DNA of 64,000 nt from assembly GCF_020360975.1 (NCBI RefSeq), contig NW_025408667.1, forward strand, positions 7,068,001 through 7,132,000, given 5' to 3'. Origin of the DNA: Hirsutella rhossiliensis. Lineage: Eukaryota; Ascomycota; Sordariomycetes; Hypocreales; Ophiocordycipitaceae. Within the stretch, counting starts at the first letter, position 1, and every line of letters starts with the position of its first letter. The position numbers and the translations under genes were made by a program. A model generated the notes under the pieces. It was not told the origin of the DNA and searched no databases. It saw nothing but the letters and a program-made list of their open reading frames with translations. Positions 31,001 through 40,784 of the stretch are shown piece after piece.

Positions 31001-34000
31001 TTCAGTCGCGCATCCCAGGAGGTCCGCGACGACCTCGACCTGCGATAACGGCCTCTCCGTAAACACGCGATTCGCCACCTTCATCAGGAACTGCCGTGTC
31101 TTATTCTGCCTGCCATCGTCACCGGCACCACTGTCTCCACGAACCTCCGCGCCGTCGGCCATTCCGTCACCTGCCCTGGGAGGCAAGAGATCCGCGGCGG
31201 CGGCGACGCGCTTCCATACAGGGTCCTCCACCTTGGTCGCATAGTTTGTGACGTAAAGATGAGGGCCATCGTCTTACGCTGTGTGACGATGAAAGATATG
31301 TCATGGTTGTGGCGAAGCCCACGGCAATGGCCTTGTTCCACCGATTCACCATGCTGTGCGACCTCCGAATCCGCAGCACGCCGTCTCCCGTGAAGGCCGT
31401 CTCGTCGACCAGTCCCCACGGCGCCTTGAAACGACATAAATCGCCCTTGCGCCCCCTTGCCCAGCGAGTACTTGACGCAGGTCGGGCTGTGGGTATGGAT
31501 CTGCGTCGCGCCGGCACAGAAGTTCGCTTCCTCGTCGAACGAGGCTGAAAATTGCCGTTCGTCGCCCAGAAATTGCGATATATCTGACGTCACCGATCGC
31601 TCGGCCTGCATTGCGCAGAAGCCTTCCTGGTCCAGATCCTGTCTTGTTCGTCAGCTTTCTCGGCTTTGACAGACGGAGGACGCAGGTCAACACGCCGGCC
31701 CCCGCTCATACCTCGGAAAAGACACTGTCGACGTATCTGACGATGCGTTCTCGGTATGCCGCTTGATCCTCGCCGTCGATATCGGCAAGCATCGAGCTTA
31801 GATGCACGTTGCCCTGCAGCCAGAGCAGTCCGTGAACATGGAGCGCTCCACGCTCGTTGGTCTCGACGGCACCGTAATAGTGGCTGATGCGCCCGAACAC
31901 CGACTCCTCGCCCACTCTCACGTAATGTTCGAAGAACAACGTCATTTCTCGGTGGAAGAATTCGGCCGAGCTTAACGGGTCCGAGATGGCCAGCCGCGCA
32001 CGTTTGAACGCCTTGTCGAGGCCTTGCAGGAATGCCTCGGCCGCTGCGGGATCACGTGTGCGGTATGCCGCCAGTCTCAGCTTCACCGGGTTCGTGATGT
32101 CGTTCGGGTTGAGCGTGAACCAGATTGCAGGCACGCCACGACATAAGATGAGTGACTGGATCTTGCGCCGCATGCTCAGACGGAGCTCCCTCGACATGGG
32201 CTGCCGATAGCCGTACAGCGAAAGGCATCTTAGAAGCTCCTTGACGCCATCGTCGGTAGTCTTGCCCGACGTCTCCAGCTCCGCCCTGGCGGCCGCTAAC
32301 CTATCCGCTGTCAGCGACCGTACGATGCGCTCCACCTCGGCGAAGTTCTTCCGCGTCGCGCTGAGCATGCTGACCCGACGATTCTTCGACCGCACATCCA
32401 TATTGAAAACGAGAAACGAGAAGATGGTATGCGTCGCGAATCGGCCACCATGGCGCCGCAGCACAATGCCGGCCCAGGTCCGAAGGCTTATGTTCCGAGA
32501 CGACAGAAGATCTCGCGCCGCCGTCTCTTCTCCAGCAGCCGTACCTCGCCAATTGACCGGCCCTCGGGTCCTAAGATGACTTCCTCCGCGAGCCGTGGTC
32601 CTCCAAATCCGAACGGCAGTAGGGTGGGAAAGGTCTTGGCGAAGAACGAGGCGTCGAGCGAGTCGGCGAATTCGTCTCCGCGACAAACGTGGATGTATGG
32701 CTCGCGGACATCCGTGCCTTCTTGACCCGCCTCCGCCGACCTTATCCATGCCCTCGGCCCTTGCGGTCGTTCTCGGCCCCATCGCCACCCACGGCATTGC
32801 ACGCAAAGCGGAGCTTCTCTGCGTCCGACACTTCCGGCGGTCCGTCCAATGCAAACATGCCGGAAGAGGTGATCTCGTTGATCGTTTTGGCTCTGTCATC
32901 GGGCTCAGCATCGTCAGTCCCGTCCGCTCCACTCCTCGGATTCTCGACTCCCCTGTCCAATACGTCTTGTCCTTGGAGGAGCTGGGCGAGGACTCCTTCG
33001 ATCTCCGCCGGACTATCGTCGTCCATGGCCCGCTCTGCGGGCGGCACGACCTGCGCCGTTCGCGTCTTCTCCCACGCAGACGGCTCGTTCCGCTCCATGC
33101 GGTCGTAGACCACCCGCGGCACACCGTGTGATGGTGTTCCCCAGCTATCCATTTCCGCCCTATCAATCTCAATATCGGCGTAATGGGGGTTATTCTTCTT
33201 CAACCAGATAAGCGCTCTCTCGACGACTTGACGCCTCACCGACAAGAGACCCGATAAGTCGCACGGTGCTGGCTTCTCCGCGCCCTGCCACGAGACGTGG
33301 ATCTCGTCCATTGTTTGCCAGAGCGGGTGCGGGAGCACCCTTCTCGCCAGCTCCTGCACGTTGTTTGGAAACACCGTGATGTGGCCCTTGACATGTCTCG
33401 GATACCTCACTGCCTGCGTCTGCCCGCCCGGAATGTTATACCTCGTCACAAAGCCGTAACACGAGTTCAACGAGATGAGCTTCTCTTCGACCGGCGTCAG
33501 CCCCTTCAGCTCGTCGGGGAACATGTGCTCGCATCCGAGGCGACTGTGAAGGTGGACCGCCGACGACAGGCTCCCGCGCCCCAAGCATCGGGCACACTCC
33601 ACACAAACCGAGACGGGCTCACCCCGGAAAGCAGCTTCGGCACGCAAATGGTGAGCGCTCACCCCGAGGAACGGGACTTGATAGCCACTGATCCCACGGA
33701 ATCTCCTCAACTCCTTCCTTGTACGCTTGCGGTAACACAGCCTGCAGGTCATTATCGGCAAGGTGCTCACATCGTGGAACGCCCGATAAAACTTTCGCAC
33801 CGTCGATACCTTCCTCTCATGCGGTATTGGTGTGCACCAGGTTTGCTCCTTAGACAGCCTTTCCTTCGCGACGAATTCCCCTTCGAGGTAAAGCAAGACA
33901 CTGGCCAAATCCTCTGCCTGCAGCTCACTCCTCCTCTGCCTCGGATGGCTTCCTCGAGTACGTTTCGTCGGGGTCTGGTCTCGGTCACGCTGGCGGTTCC

Positions 34001-34142
34001 TCTTTCTCTGTTCTACGGCCTGCGAGGATCTTTCCGCTGCCTCGTCTCGCCACGGCCGATCTTGTTCTCCCGCCGCCGCCTGGCGTGATGGCCGTGGTGG
34101 CAACCATCCGGATGACTGCGTATCTCCTGCCCTGCCTTGCAT
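28076..34142 (-). pseudogene. RepHel (Rep-Pif1 helicase) pseudogene
   Basis: Rep part: HVCRGDEFADSLDASFFAKT (frame at 32488-32802), then IFSFLVFNMDVRSKNR, IWFTLNPNDITNP and the HUH motif ALHVHGLLWL in the frame at 31706-33172. Middle part: IHTHSPTCVKYSLGK, WGLVDETAF and RHNHDISFIV alternate between two frames, followed by QFLMKVANRVFTERPLSQVE in a third. Helicase part: Walker A FVGGEGGTGKSR (29550-30446), Walker B DVLVIDEVSMLG and IVLFCGDFHQFRPV (28924-29646), then the late motifs ending YSLYVQLSRCPTLDGIMLVS (28076-28980). At least eight frame changes without intron signals are needed to join these, so the gene is inactive. Reconstruction was not attempted. Confidence 0.8.
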
Positions 34143-34510
34143 CTCTCTTTGGGTTGGCTGAACGAGGGCTCCTGACGACTCCAGACGACATCGTGACAGC
34201 GGTTGCCGGCCAATCCTGTCCCGCCTGGCATCCGGATGACTGTATATCTCCCGCTCTATCTTCTATTGCTCTAGGTTGGATTGGCCGAATGAGGCGCTCC
34301 TGACGGCTGTAGACGAAATCCCGACACTGTTTGCCGGCCGACCCTGTCCTTTCTGGCGTGATGGCGGCGGTGGCCACCGTCCGGATGACTGCGTATCTCC
34401 TGCGCCATCATCCATCTCTTGAGGTCGGATTGGCCGAACCAGAAGCTCCTGACGACTCTAGGCGAGTTCCCGACAGGGCTTGCCGGCCGATCCTGTCCTC
34501 CTGGGCGGCT
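34084..34510. repeat. Three tandem repeats of about 125-150 bp beside the Helitron
   Basis: CCGGATGACTG begins at 34108, 34232 and 34381. After each copy come a TATCTCC block, a GGNTTGGCTGAAC/GGATTGGCCGAA block, GCTCCTGACG-CT, and TTGCCGGCC-ATCCTGTCC. The copies differ by substitutions and small indels, so the array is old. It lies at the 5' side of the leftward RepHel gene, where Helitron subterminal repeats can occur. Confidence 0.65.
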
Positions 34511-34599
34511 TGGGTGTCCCATTGGCCCTGTCCGCGCACCACGGCTTCGCCTTCCAGACGTGCCCCTCTGGACGCCCTCCACGAGCCCTCCTTCGAGGA

Positions 34600-35590
34600 G
34601 GAACTATCGACGTTAGTCGTCCTTTCCGCGGCCAGCCGCCTCGCCGACTTCCCTTGGGCAACGCTCTTTGAGTGCCTCTGCCTGCTCTCTTCGTGAGGCA
34701 TCGTCGGCCGCCGCGGCCGGCTTGGCCTCAATAGGCCGGAACCTGGGTGCCGCGTTTCGACTTTTGTGGCCCGACGCCCGCTTCGGCCCTTCGTCCATTG
34801 CGATCGGTCTCGCCGCCGCGATACTCCTCGTCGCAGCAGCGGCCGCTGCTGCTGTCCCCGTTTCGCACTCTCCTGCCACCGATCTTACCTCGCGGCTACG
34901 ATTCTCCCCCATGCTGGTGCTGTCTTATCGGCAAGGCTCCGCAAACGAACGATAGATTAGGAAGCCTTCGCCCGGGATATACCCGAGATTGTCTCGCTTC
35001 CTGGCAATGGCGTTCCGCCGCGTTGGCATTCTTCTTGCTAACGGTTATATCCTTCCTTGTTAATATCCCCTTTCTGCATTAGACCTCTCCTCTCGGACCT
35101 GCCGGGCTTCCTTTGTACCTATCGACAGGCCTATCTGCCGACAGCCCTAGTTTTCGCCATCCTATGCCGGTAGCCCTGCCGGACACTTTAATCCGCGTCG
35201 CCCTTGCTGCCCGATCAGTACCCAGCTCCGCAACACCACGACGCATCTCTTTGACGTCTGCTTACTTACAGCGGCAAGGCTCCTCGCTCTTCCCGGCGAA
35301 TCCATACCACTATTGATCTACTATAAGTGCGTCTACGCTCGACTTCTTCCCTACTCCTTTCTTGACGCTGAGAACCCGTCCTTTAGTGCGTGCAAGTGGC
35401 CTATCGACCTGCGCAGATGCACTATGTCTTCCTCTCTACTTCGTACCGATATGCCCGCACCGCACCTTCGAAAGCCGCTCGATAGCCAAAGGGGCGCTGG
35501 CGGTGAGATGTCTATGATGTCTTTTGTCCAGCCGGACTGTCCTGCTAGATTTTCCCACCAGGACGACCACCGCATCAGGGTCTTAACGCC
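34600..35590. other. Region between tandem repeats and opposite-strand ORF fragments
   Basis: No supported gene. The frame at 34668-34955 is Ala-rich without a recognisable domain. The sequence could be the remainder of the mobile element or host DNA. Confidence 0.35.
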
Positions 35591-35596
35591 GAGGCC

Positions 35597-36738
35597 ATGG
35601 CCCGCGTCTTCCTGCCTCCTCCCGCCTGGCTGCTCGCGACGGAATATGCGCCCTCCGATCGGATGCCGATGATTCCCGACATCCGTCTTTTTAGCCTCAA
35701 CCTCTCCATCTACGGCCAGCCTATTGATCCCTCCGACTGGACCGAAGAGTGGTTTTTCATGCATGCCCGCGTCCACCCCTACGCGCTCGCATGGGAGGTT
35801 GAGCAACGCGACGGCCTCGAGTCTGACACGGGCCGCACCTTTCTCTATACGATGCCCGCCCTTGTCGTCCGCGATCAGGGCTACCAGCCGTAAGCCGTGC
35901 CCTGACCCTTCGCGAGTGCCGACGAAACGGTATATGGCTAAGATGGGCTTGAAGTGTTCTCCTAGGCTCTTTGCCTCCATGGGCGACTTCCCCTGCATCC
36001 CGCCTATTGTTTCCTTTACCGGCCTTATCGTCGGCACCGGCCACTCCTCGCTGCGGCGGGACCTACTGCCCGGTCCAGGCGCCGCCCAACTTAACTGTTG
36101 CGGATTTGTCCGCCTTTCTACCTATGTCGCTCCTGGGATGCCTAATAAGGTCCCCTTCAAGGGCTTCCACCCGTTCCAGGTCTTCGTTATCTTCCTGTTC
36201 GCGCTAACCCTGGGCCATCTTGTGTAGGAAGATGGCCGAGAGGCAGGACTCTCAATTTCAGCCTAACGTCCCCTTTACCTGCACAGGCAAGGTCGCTGGC
36301 CTGCTCCGTCATGATGTCATGCTCTACCCCCGGCTCGGACCGGGACAACGTCTTTATCGTCGTCCCGGATTCCTGGACTTTCTCGACAAGGCCGCCGCCG
36401 CCGTCACCACGATGGCACCGCTTCTCTCTACGCCACAGAGGCAACAAGCTTCCTCCGCTTCCGCGGCCTTCCGGGACGTGCGCGCTGCCTCTTTGTCTTT
36501 GATCACCCCTGGCACCCTCCCGCTCAGTCCTCCACCCTTGGCTTCGGCTTCGCCCTCGACCGGCCACCTTACGCCGCCCGGGAAACGATATTGCCCTGAG
36601 CCTGCCGATACGCCGACGAAGCGACCGTGTCTGCTGCATAAGGCCCCGGTGATCTCGTCTTCCCTAAGCCCGCCTCCTCTGCTACCCACTCGTTCTCTGT
36701 TTCGGCTGCCTCCGCCGCTCATGAGCCGGACAACCTAA
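35597..36738 (+). pseudogene. Broken ORFs of unknown function opposite the Helitron gene
   Basis: Three plus-strand fragments in different frames look like parts of one protein. Fragment 1 (35597-35893) contains PDIRLFSLNLSIYGQPIDPS and EEWFFMHARVHPYALAWEVE. Fragment 2 (about 35930-36227) contains IPPIVSFTGLIVG and NKVPFKGFHPFQVF. Fragment 3 (36220-36738) contains NVPFTCTGKVAGLLRHDVML, while another frame of the same stretch gives DNVFIVVPDSWTF. The repeated pattern of an invariant Pro followed by FTG-hydrophobic-G suggests two related beta-rich domains, possibly OB-fold-like, but this is speculative. A GTAAGC after fragment 1 could be a splice donor. It may be an accessory gene of the Helitron or a decayed host gene. 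Confidence 0.4.
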
Positions 36739-38101
36739 GCCGGGTCCTGACTTACGGACTCTTCCTCGATTCCATTGTCGCCCATGGCTTGGGCTCGCCG
36801 GCCCGTCCGCTTCGAAACCGCCACCTATCTAAGAAAGCTACGGAAATGGAATAGCGTACGCTGCTATAACTCCTTAAATGGGAAGTGTTTTTCGTCCAGC
36901 CTGGCTGCCCCTTGGTCGTCGTTACCTTTCTGCCTCTGTACATCTGTCTGCCCCTTGTCTAGACGTTTTTTTCGTTCCTCAAGGCTCTTTGCGCAACCCT
37001 GTTGGGTTGCCTCTCCCGTACCTTGCAAAGTAGGTACCGACAGCACATGCTACTAGGTAGGTAGGTAGTTAATACCACTTATCTGTACGGAGTAAGGGCA
37101 GACATGGACCGCTGTGGCAGGCCAAGACTCCATCCACGCGCGTGCGGCCGAGACAAAAAGGCGAGGACAAGGCGATCCGATCAAAATTGAGGGGAAGTGG
37201 AGCCCTGTGCCGGGGTAACTTGCAGCGGTGGAGCCCTGCAGACAGTACTCCGTACACCTACGGCCGGTAAGGTGCCTAGGGGTAAGTAAAGGTACATAGA
37301 GGGCAGGCCAGGAAGCAGACTCGGGAGAGACAGCCAGTCATCTACTGTAAGTCTGTAGGTACGTAGGTAAGTAGTACCTAACAGTATTCCTGGTTTGCTG
37401 GCCGGCAAGCCGCCGCACCCGTGCCTGGCGGACGAGGGACAGTCATGCGGGCATCCTGCATCCCGGCTCGATCAAGTGCCGAAGCCGAACCCCCGCCCCC
37501 GACGACGCACAACCCTGGGCCATCATCCATCGCCACCGTCTTCGTCGGCAATTACTACGAAAACATCCCCTGATATATTGGATGCTCACGATGCAGGTAG
37601 GGCCCGGTTGGACTCTCCCTGCAATGTATACTGTACCTCCTGCTGGCAGTAGGGCCCCCTGTCCCCACCCATGATGCTCCTCGACATGTGCTGCTCTGTC
37701 CTTCCTTCCTCCCTCCCCCGTCATCCCCATCAAGGCAGTCACGGTGATACGGTAAAGCGGCGCGTTTTCAATCTTTTTTTTTCTGTCTGTACCCATTCTT
37801 ATTTGACTTCATGTACCTCAGTGGCAAGCAATTTGTCCCCTCGCTTCCTCAGCCTCGATCCTCTCCCCGATCCTCTCCTCGACGGTCAAGCAAAACGCAT
37901 CATCGCTAGCCTCCCTTCGTGACCACCTGTTCGCAATTCAACCACGAAACCATCGAGTCCTCGCTCATGCCGCCTGGCCGACCTCTCGTCTCGAAGCATC
38001 TTCTGGCTTCTCCCTCGCCCCTTGAAAAAACGCACACCCTATCACGCTTCTCATCGCCCACCGCTGCATCTCCTCGGCCCTTAACCATACCCGAGGCTTC
38101 T
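36739..38101. other. Spacer right of the mobile region
   Basis: No gene supported. It contains a short hairpin at 36993-37010, a TAGG microsatellite at 37054-37069, many GTAC/TACCTA words, and the 3' flank of the next leftward gene. Confidence 0.45.
36993..37010. repeat. Short perfect hairpin
   Basis: GCAACCC, loop TGTT, GGGTTGC: a 7-bp stem with a 4-nt loop. It lies close to where mobile-type sequence gives way to host-like spacer, but on the wrong side for the 3' hairpin of a canonical leftward Helitron. Confidence 0.4.
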
Positions 38102-40021
38102 TCAATGATGCTTAGCCCGGCCGCCTGAAAGAGCCTGCGCATTGTTGCAAGTATACTTCGCTGCAGTGCGGGCAATAGCCTGCTCGAGGCTTGCGTCCGT
38201 CAGGATGCGGGCGAAGCCGTCCGAGCAGCGATAAGAAGTCATGCTATTGCCCCGAAAGGATCTAATGTAAGTATCCCCGGTGAGTGTGTAGTGGGCTGGT
38301 TTGTTCCTTTTGGGAGCGTTTCCCACATTGGTCACCGGTTCGCAGGCGTCCTTGCTCGCTGATACGCGACGTGGCTCTTCCTCCTCGCCCGACACCTTGC
38401 GCTTGCCCCGCATCTCGAGATCGCCCTCGTTTTGTGCGGTGCTGCTCTGAACATTAGGATTGATGGCCTTGGGAAGAGTTTTTTTTCCCGCGGGCCCGGG
38501 CTTGCCGTGGGAGCGCGAGACCTGTGCCTGTGGCGTGGGAAGATTAGGTCGGACAGGTGCTAGCTGGAAGTTCCCCTGGACATTCGCCTGCAAGTCTGGC
38601 TGAAAGTTCGGCTGGAAGTTGGCCAGGAATTCCGCCTGCAAGTCTGGCTGGAAGTTCGGCTGGAAATTGGCCTGGAAATTCACCTGGAAATTCGCCTGGT
38701 GCGAGAGCTGGTTGTTGTTGAACCCGAAAGCTTCCACTGGCATCCCGGAATTCTGCATCTGGTTCGCTGACTGCAAATTCGTCTGGTGCGAGGGCTGATT
38801 GATCATGCCGAAGCCAGAATCCCCAACTGGCATCCCCGCATTTTGCATCCAAGGCGCCGACAGAGAGTTTGTCGGGAGCGGTGGTTGATTCATCCAGTTG
38901 AAATCGAAATCTCCCGCATTCTGCAACGGTTGCGCCAACTGGAGGAGGCCCGTCTGATGGGAGGTGTGATTGGTTGAGTCGAAGCCGCAGGCGCCAACTG
39001 GCATTCCCGCATTCTGCATCAAAGGCATTGACTGGGACTCCTGGGAAGTTATCTGACGCCAAGCTGGGTTGAAAACGTCGAATGCTGGCATTGCAGCCTT
39101 TTGCATCATCTCAAATTGCTCAGAGCCTCGGTTCGCGAACTCAAGGTTCGTCTCGACGTGGTTTGGAGCACGAGGCTGATTGACCTTGGGAGCCCTCTTG
39201 ACCTGCTTTGGCACACGAGGCTGCTTGACCTTGGGAGCCCTCTTGACCTGTTTTGGCGCACGAGGCTGACCGGCCTTGAGAGCCTCCTTGACCTGCTTTG
39301 GCGCACGGGGCTGGATGTCCTTGGGAGCCTCCTTGGTTTGGTTTGAAGCACAAGGCTGAATGTTCCTGGGAGCCTCCTTGATCTGGTTCGGAGCACGGGG
39401 CTGAATGTCCTTGAGACCCTCCTTGACCTGGTTTGCAGCACGAGGCTGAATGCCCTGGAGGCCCATCTCGACGTCATCTGGGACAAGAGGCACATTGGCC
39501 TCTGAGCTCATCTCGGCATGAGGTTCATTGTCAAGTTCAGACAAGGCACGCTCGGAGAGTTTCTTTTCATCCGAGGTCTGTCCAGTCACTTCCTCGGGGC
39601 CGAGAGTATCAGCCGAGGTGTTGTCCACGGCGTCGTCCACGGCGTTGTTTGTGGTGTTGTCCGTGGCTGTGACCTGGGAATCTTCAGGCTTGGGCGGCCC
39701 GAAATGGTTGTCCATGTGGTCAAATGCGTCAAAGTCGACGAACTCAAGGAGCCAGTGCTCGTTCATATCCTGCAAGGCATCGGGAGGCATCTCTTCCCCG
39801 TTCATGATGGCGGTCTGCCAACGAGCAGCAATGAATGGTTTCGCTGGTCGCGGCAAGGAGAGTTTGAAGGATGACTCCTCGGTGATTGATGAGTGCCGGG
39901 GCGTTGTGCTTGACGCTTGCCGACTGCTTGACAAGGCAAGGAAGAGTAGAAGGGGTGGAGCAAGTGCGTGCAAAGGGGCTCTGAGGTTGTGGGAAACTGA
40001 GGTTGAACTGAAGACTTTCAA
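38102..40021 (-). CDS. Repeat-rich hypothetical protein
   Basis: An uninterrupted 639-codon frame, or 567 residues if translation starts at the internal ATG at 39805 (MNGEEMPPDALQDMNEHW), which I think more likely because the first 72 codons resemble leader. Visible structure, in order: an acidic N-terminus rich in Asp (EFVDFDAFDHMDNHF), seven tandem 15-residue repeats of the type IQPRAPNQVKEAPKD, a Met/Asn/Gln-rich region with repeated MQNAGMPV, a second repeat of the type ANFQPNFQPDLQA, and a basic C-terminus followed by YTLTGDTYIRSFRGNSMTSY. I know no family for it. The repeats and N/Q content suggest a disordered, possibly nuclear protein. Existence as a real gene rests on the long frame and periodic repeats. 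Confidence 0.6.
   Translation of the reverse strand: MKVFSSTSVSHNLRAPLHALAPPLLLFLALSSSRQASSTTPRHSSITEESSFKLSLPRPAKPFIAARWQTAIMNGEEMPPDALQDMNEHWLLEFVDFDAFDHMDNHFGPPKPEDSQVTATDNTTNNAVDDAVDNTSADTLGPEEVTGQTSDEKKLSERALSELDNEPHAEMSSEANVPLVPDDVEMGLQGIQPRAANQVKEGLKDIQPRAPNQIKEAPRNIQPCASNQTKEAPKDIQPRAPKQVKEALKAGQPRAPKQVKRAPKVKQPRVPKQVKRAPKVNQPRAPNHVETNLEFANRGSEQFEMMQKAAMPAFDVFNPAWRQITSQESQSMPLMQNAGMPVGACGFDSTNHTSHQTGLLQLAQPLQNAGDFDFNWMNQPPLPTNSLSAPWMQNAGMPVGDSGFGMINQPSHQTNLQSANQMQNSGMPVEAFGFNNNQLSHQANFQVNFQANFQPNFQPDLQAEFLANFQPNFQPDLQANVQGNFQLAPVRPNLPTPQAQVSRSHGKPGPAGKKTLPKAINPNVQSSTAQNEGDLEMRGKRKVSGEEEEPRRVSASKDACEPVTNVGNAPKRNKPAHYTLTGDTYIRSFRGNSMTSYRCSDGFARILTDASLEQAIARTAAKYTCNNAQALSGGRAKHH
39137..39451 (-). 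repeat. Seven 45-bp coding tandem repeats
   Basis: On the minus strand seven consecutive 45-bp units encode variants of IQPRAPNQVKEAPKD. The first, second and fourth keep IQPRA, while the fifth to seventh begin G/K/N-QPR and are more basic. All units are in frame with the surrounding protein. Confidence 0.8.
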
Positions 40022-40784
40022 AAGAAGAGAGGTTGTGGGAAGGAGGTTGGGGGAGAGCCGAGCCCGCGTCCAAGGACACGAATAAGTAGGTTGAGGAAAA
40101 AGCCAATACTGACTTTCGCATACGCGAGGCGGTGCTTCTCCGTGTCAGTCACCGGATCCATGTATCGAGCTTGTCGGCGCGCAACTCGGAGACGCCTCTG
40201 GCAACTCACAGCTCGCTCTACAGGGCCCCGACTCGAACGCCGAGACCGTCTACGGAATGTCCTCCACGCAGGCGCTTACCCAGACATCTTGCCATCTTCC
40301 TGGGGGGACGAGGTTGGCTCGCCAAGTTGCGGACCGTGGCCTCAACCTGCGCGATGGAGAAATGGGTGTACATGGCCCAGAGAGTCTCTCTGCCTAAAGT
40401 AGCGGGAAAGCCTGGTTGCCGTCCCAACCCACCACCGACGCAAAGCGCAAAGGCATTCGGGGCCCTGCACTGTCAGTACACTGGAACTGGAGGGGGCCCC
40501 AGTGGTCACATGGAGACGAGCAGGAGGTCACCCTCGCCGACTTCGGGTTCATTGGCTGAAATCTGGGTTGATTTCGACTGCCGTGCCTGGGGGGCTTGCC
40601 GAAGCCTGAAGCCTCTTTGACGCGCGACCATGACGGGGCCAGACGCGTCTCCAAAGTTCAGTTAAGCGAGACGCGTTAAGTGCAATACGAACATGTCTCG
40701 TGGAAAGAAGACTTTTTCGTAAAAACTTGAATTGATGTAGTGGGAACGCTGCAAAGAAATATCCCCCTTGTCGCCGCGATGCCC
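40022..40784. other. Spacer between hypothetical protein and IES2
   Basis: 763 bp without a supported gene; it contains the promoter of the leftward hypothetical gene and the 3' flank of IES2. Confidence 0.45.

Larger units (their letters stand above)
27868..34700 (-). mobile_element. Degenerate Helitron (rolling-circle transposon)
   Basis: The minus strand carries a scattered RepHel gene: Rep/HUH region around 31.7-33 kb, a middle region around 30.5-31.6 kb, and Pif1-type helicase around 28.1-30.4 kb. These are the diagnostic parts of a Helitron. Ends could not be fixed: I found no certain TC start or hairpin-CTRR end. The limits given enclose the duplicated helicase-tail scrap on the left and the tandem repeats on the right. 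The opposite-strand ORF fragments up to 36.7 kb may also belong. The element is broken by indels while surrounding host genes are intact, so it is a dead copy rather than poor sequence. Confidence 0.75.
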
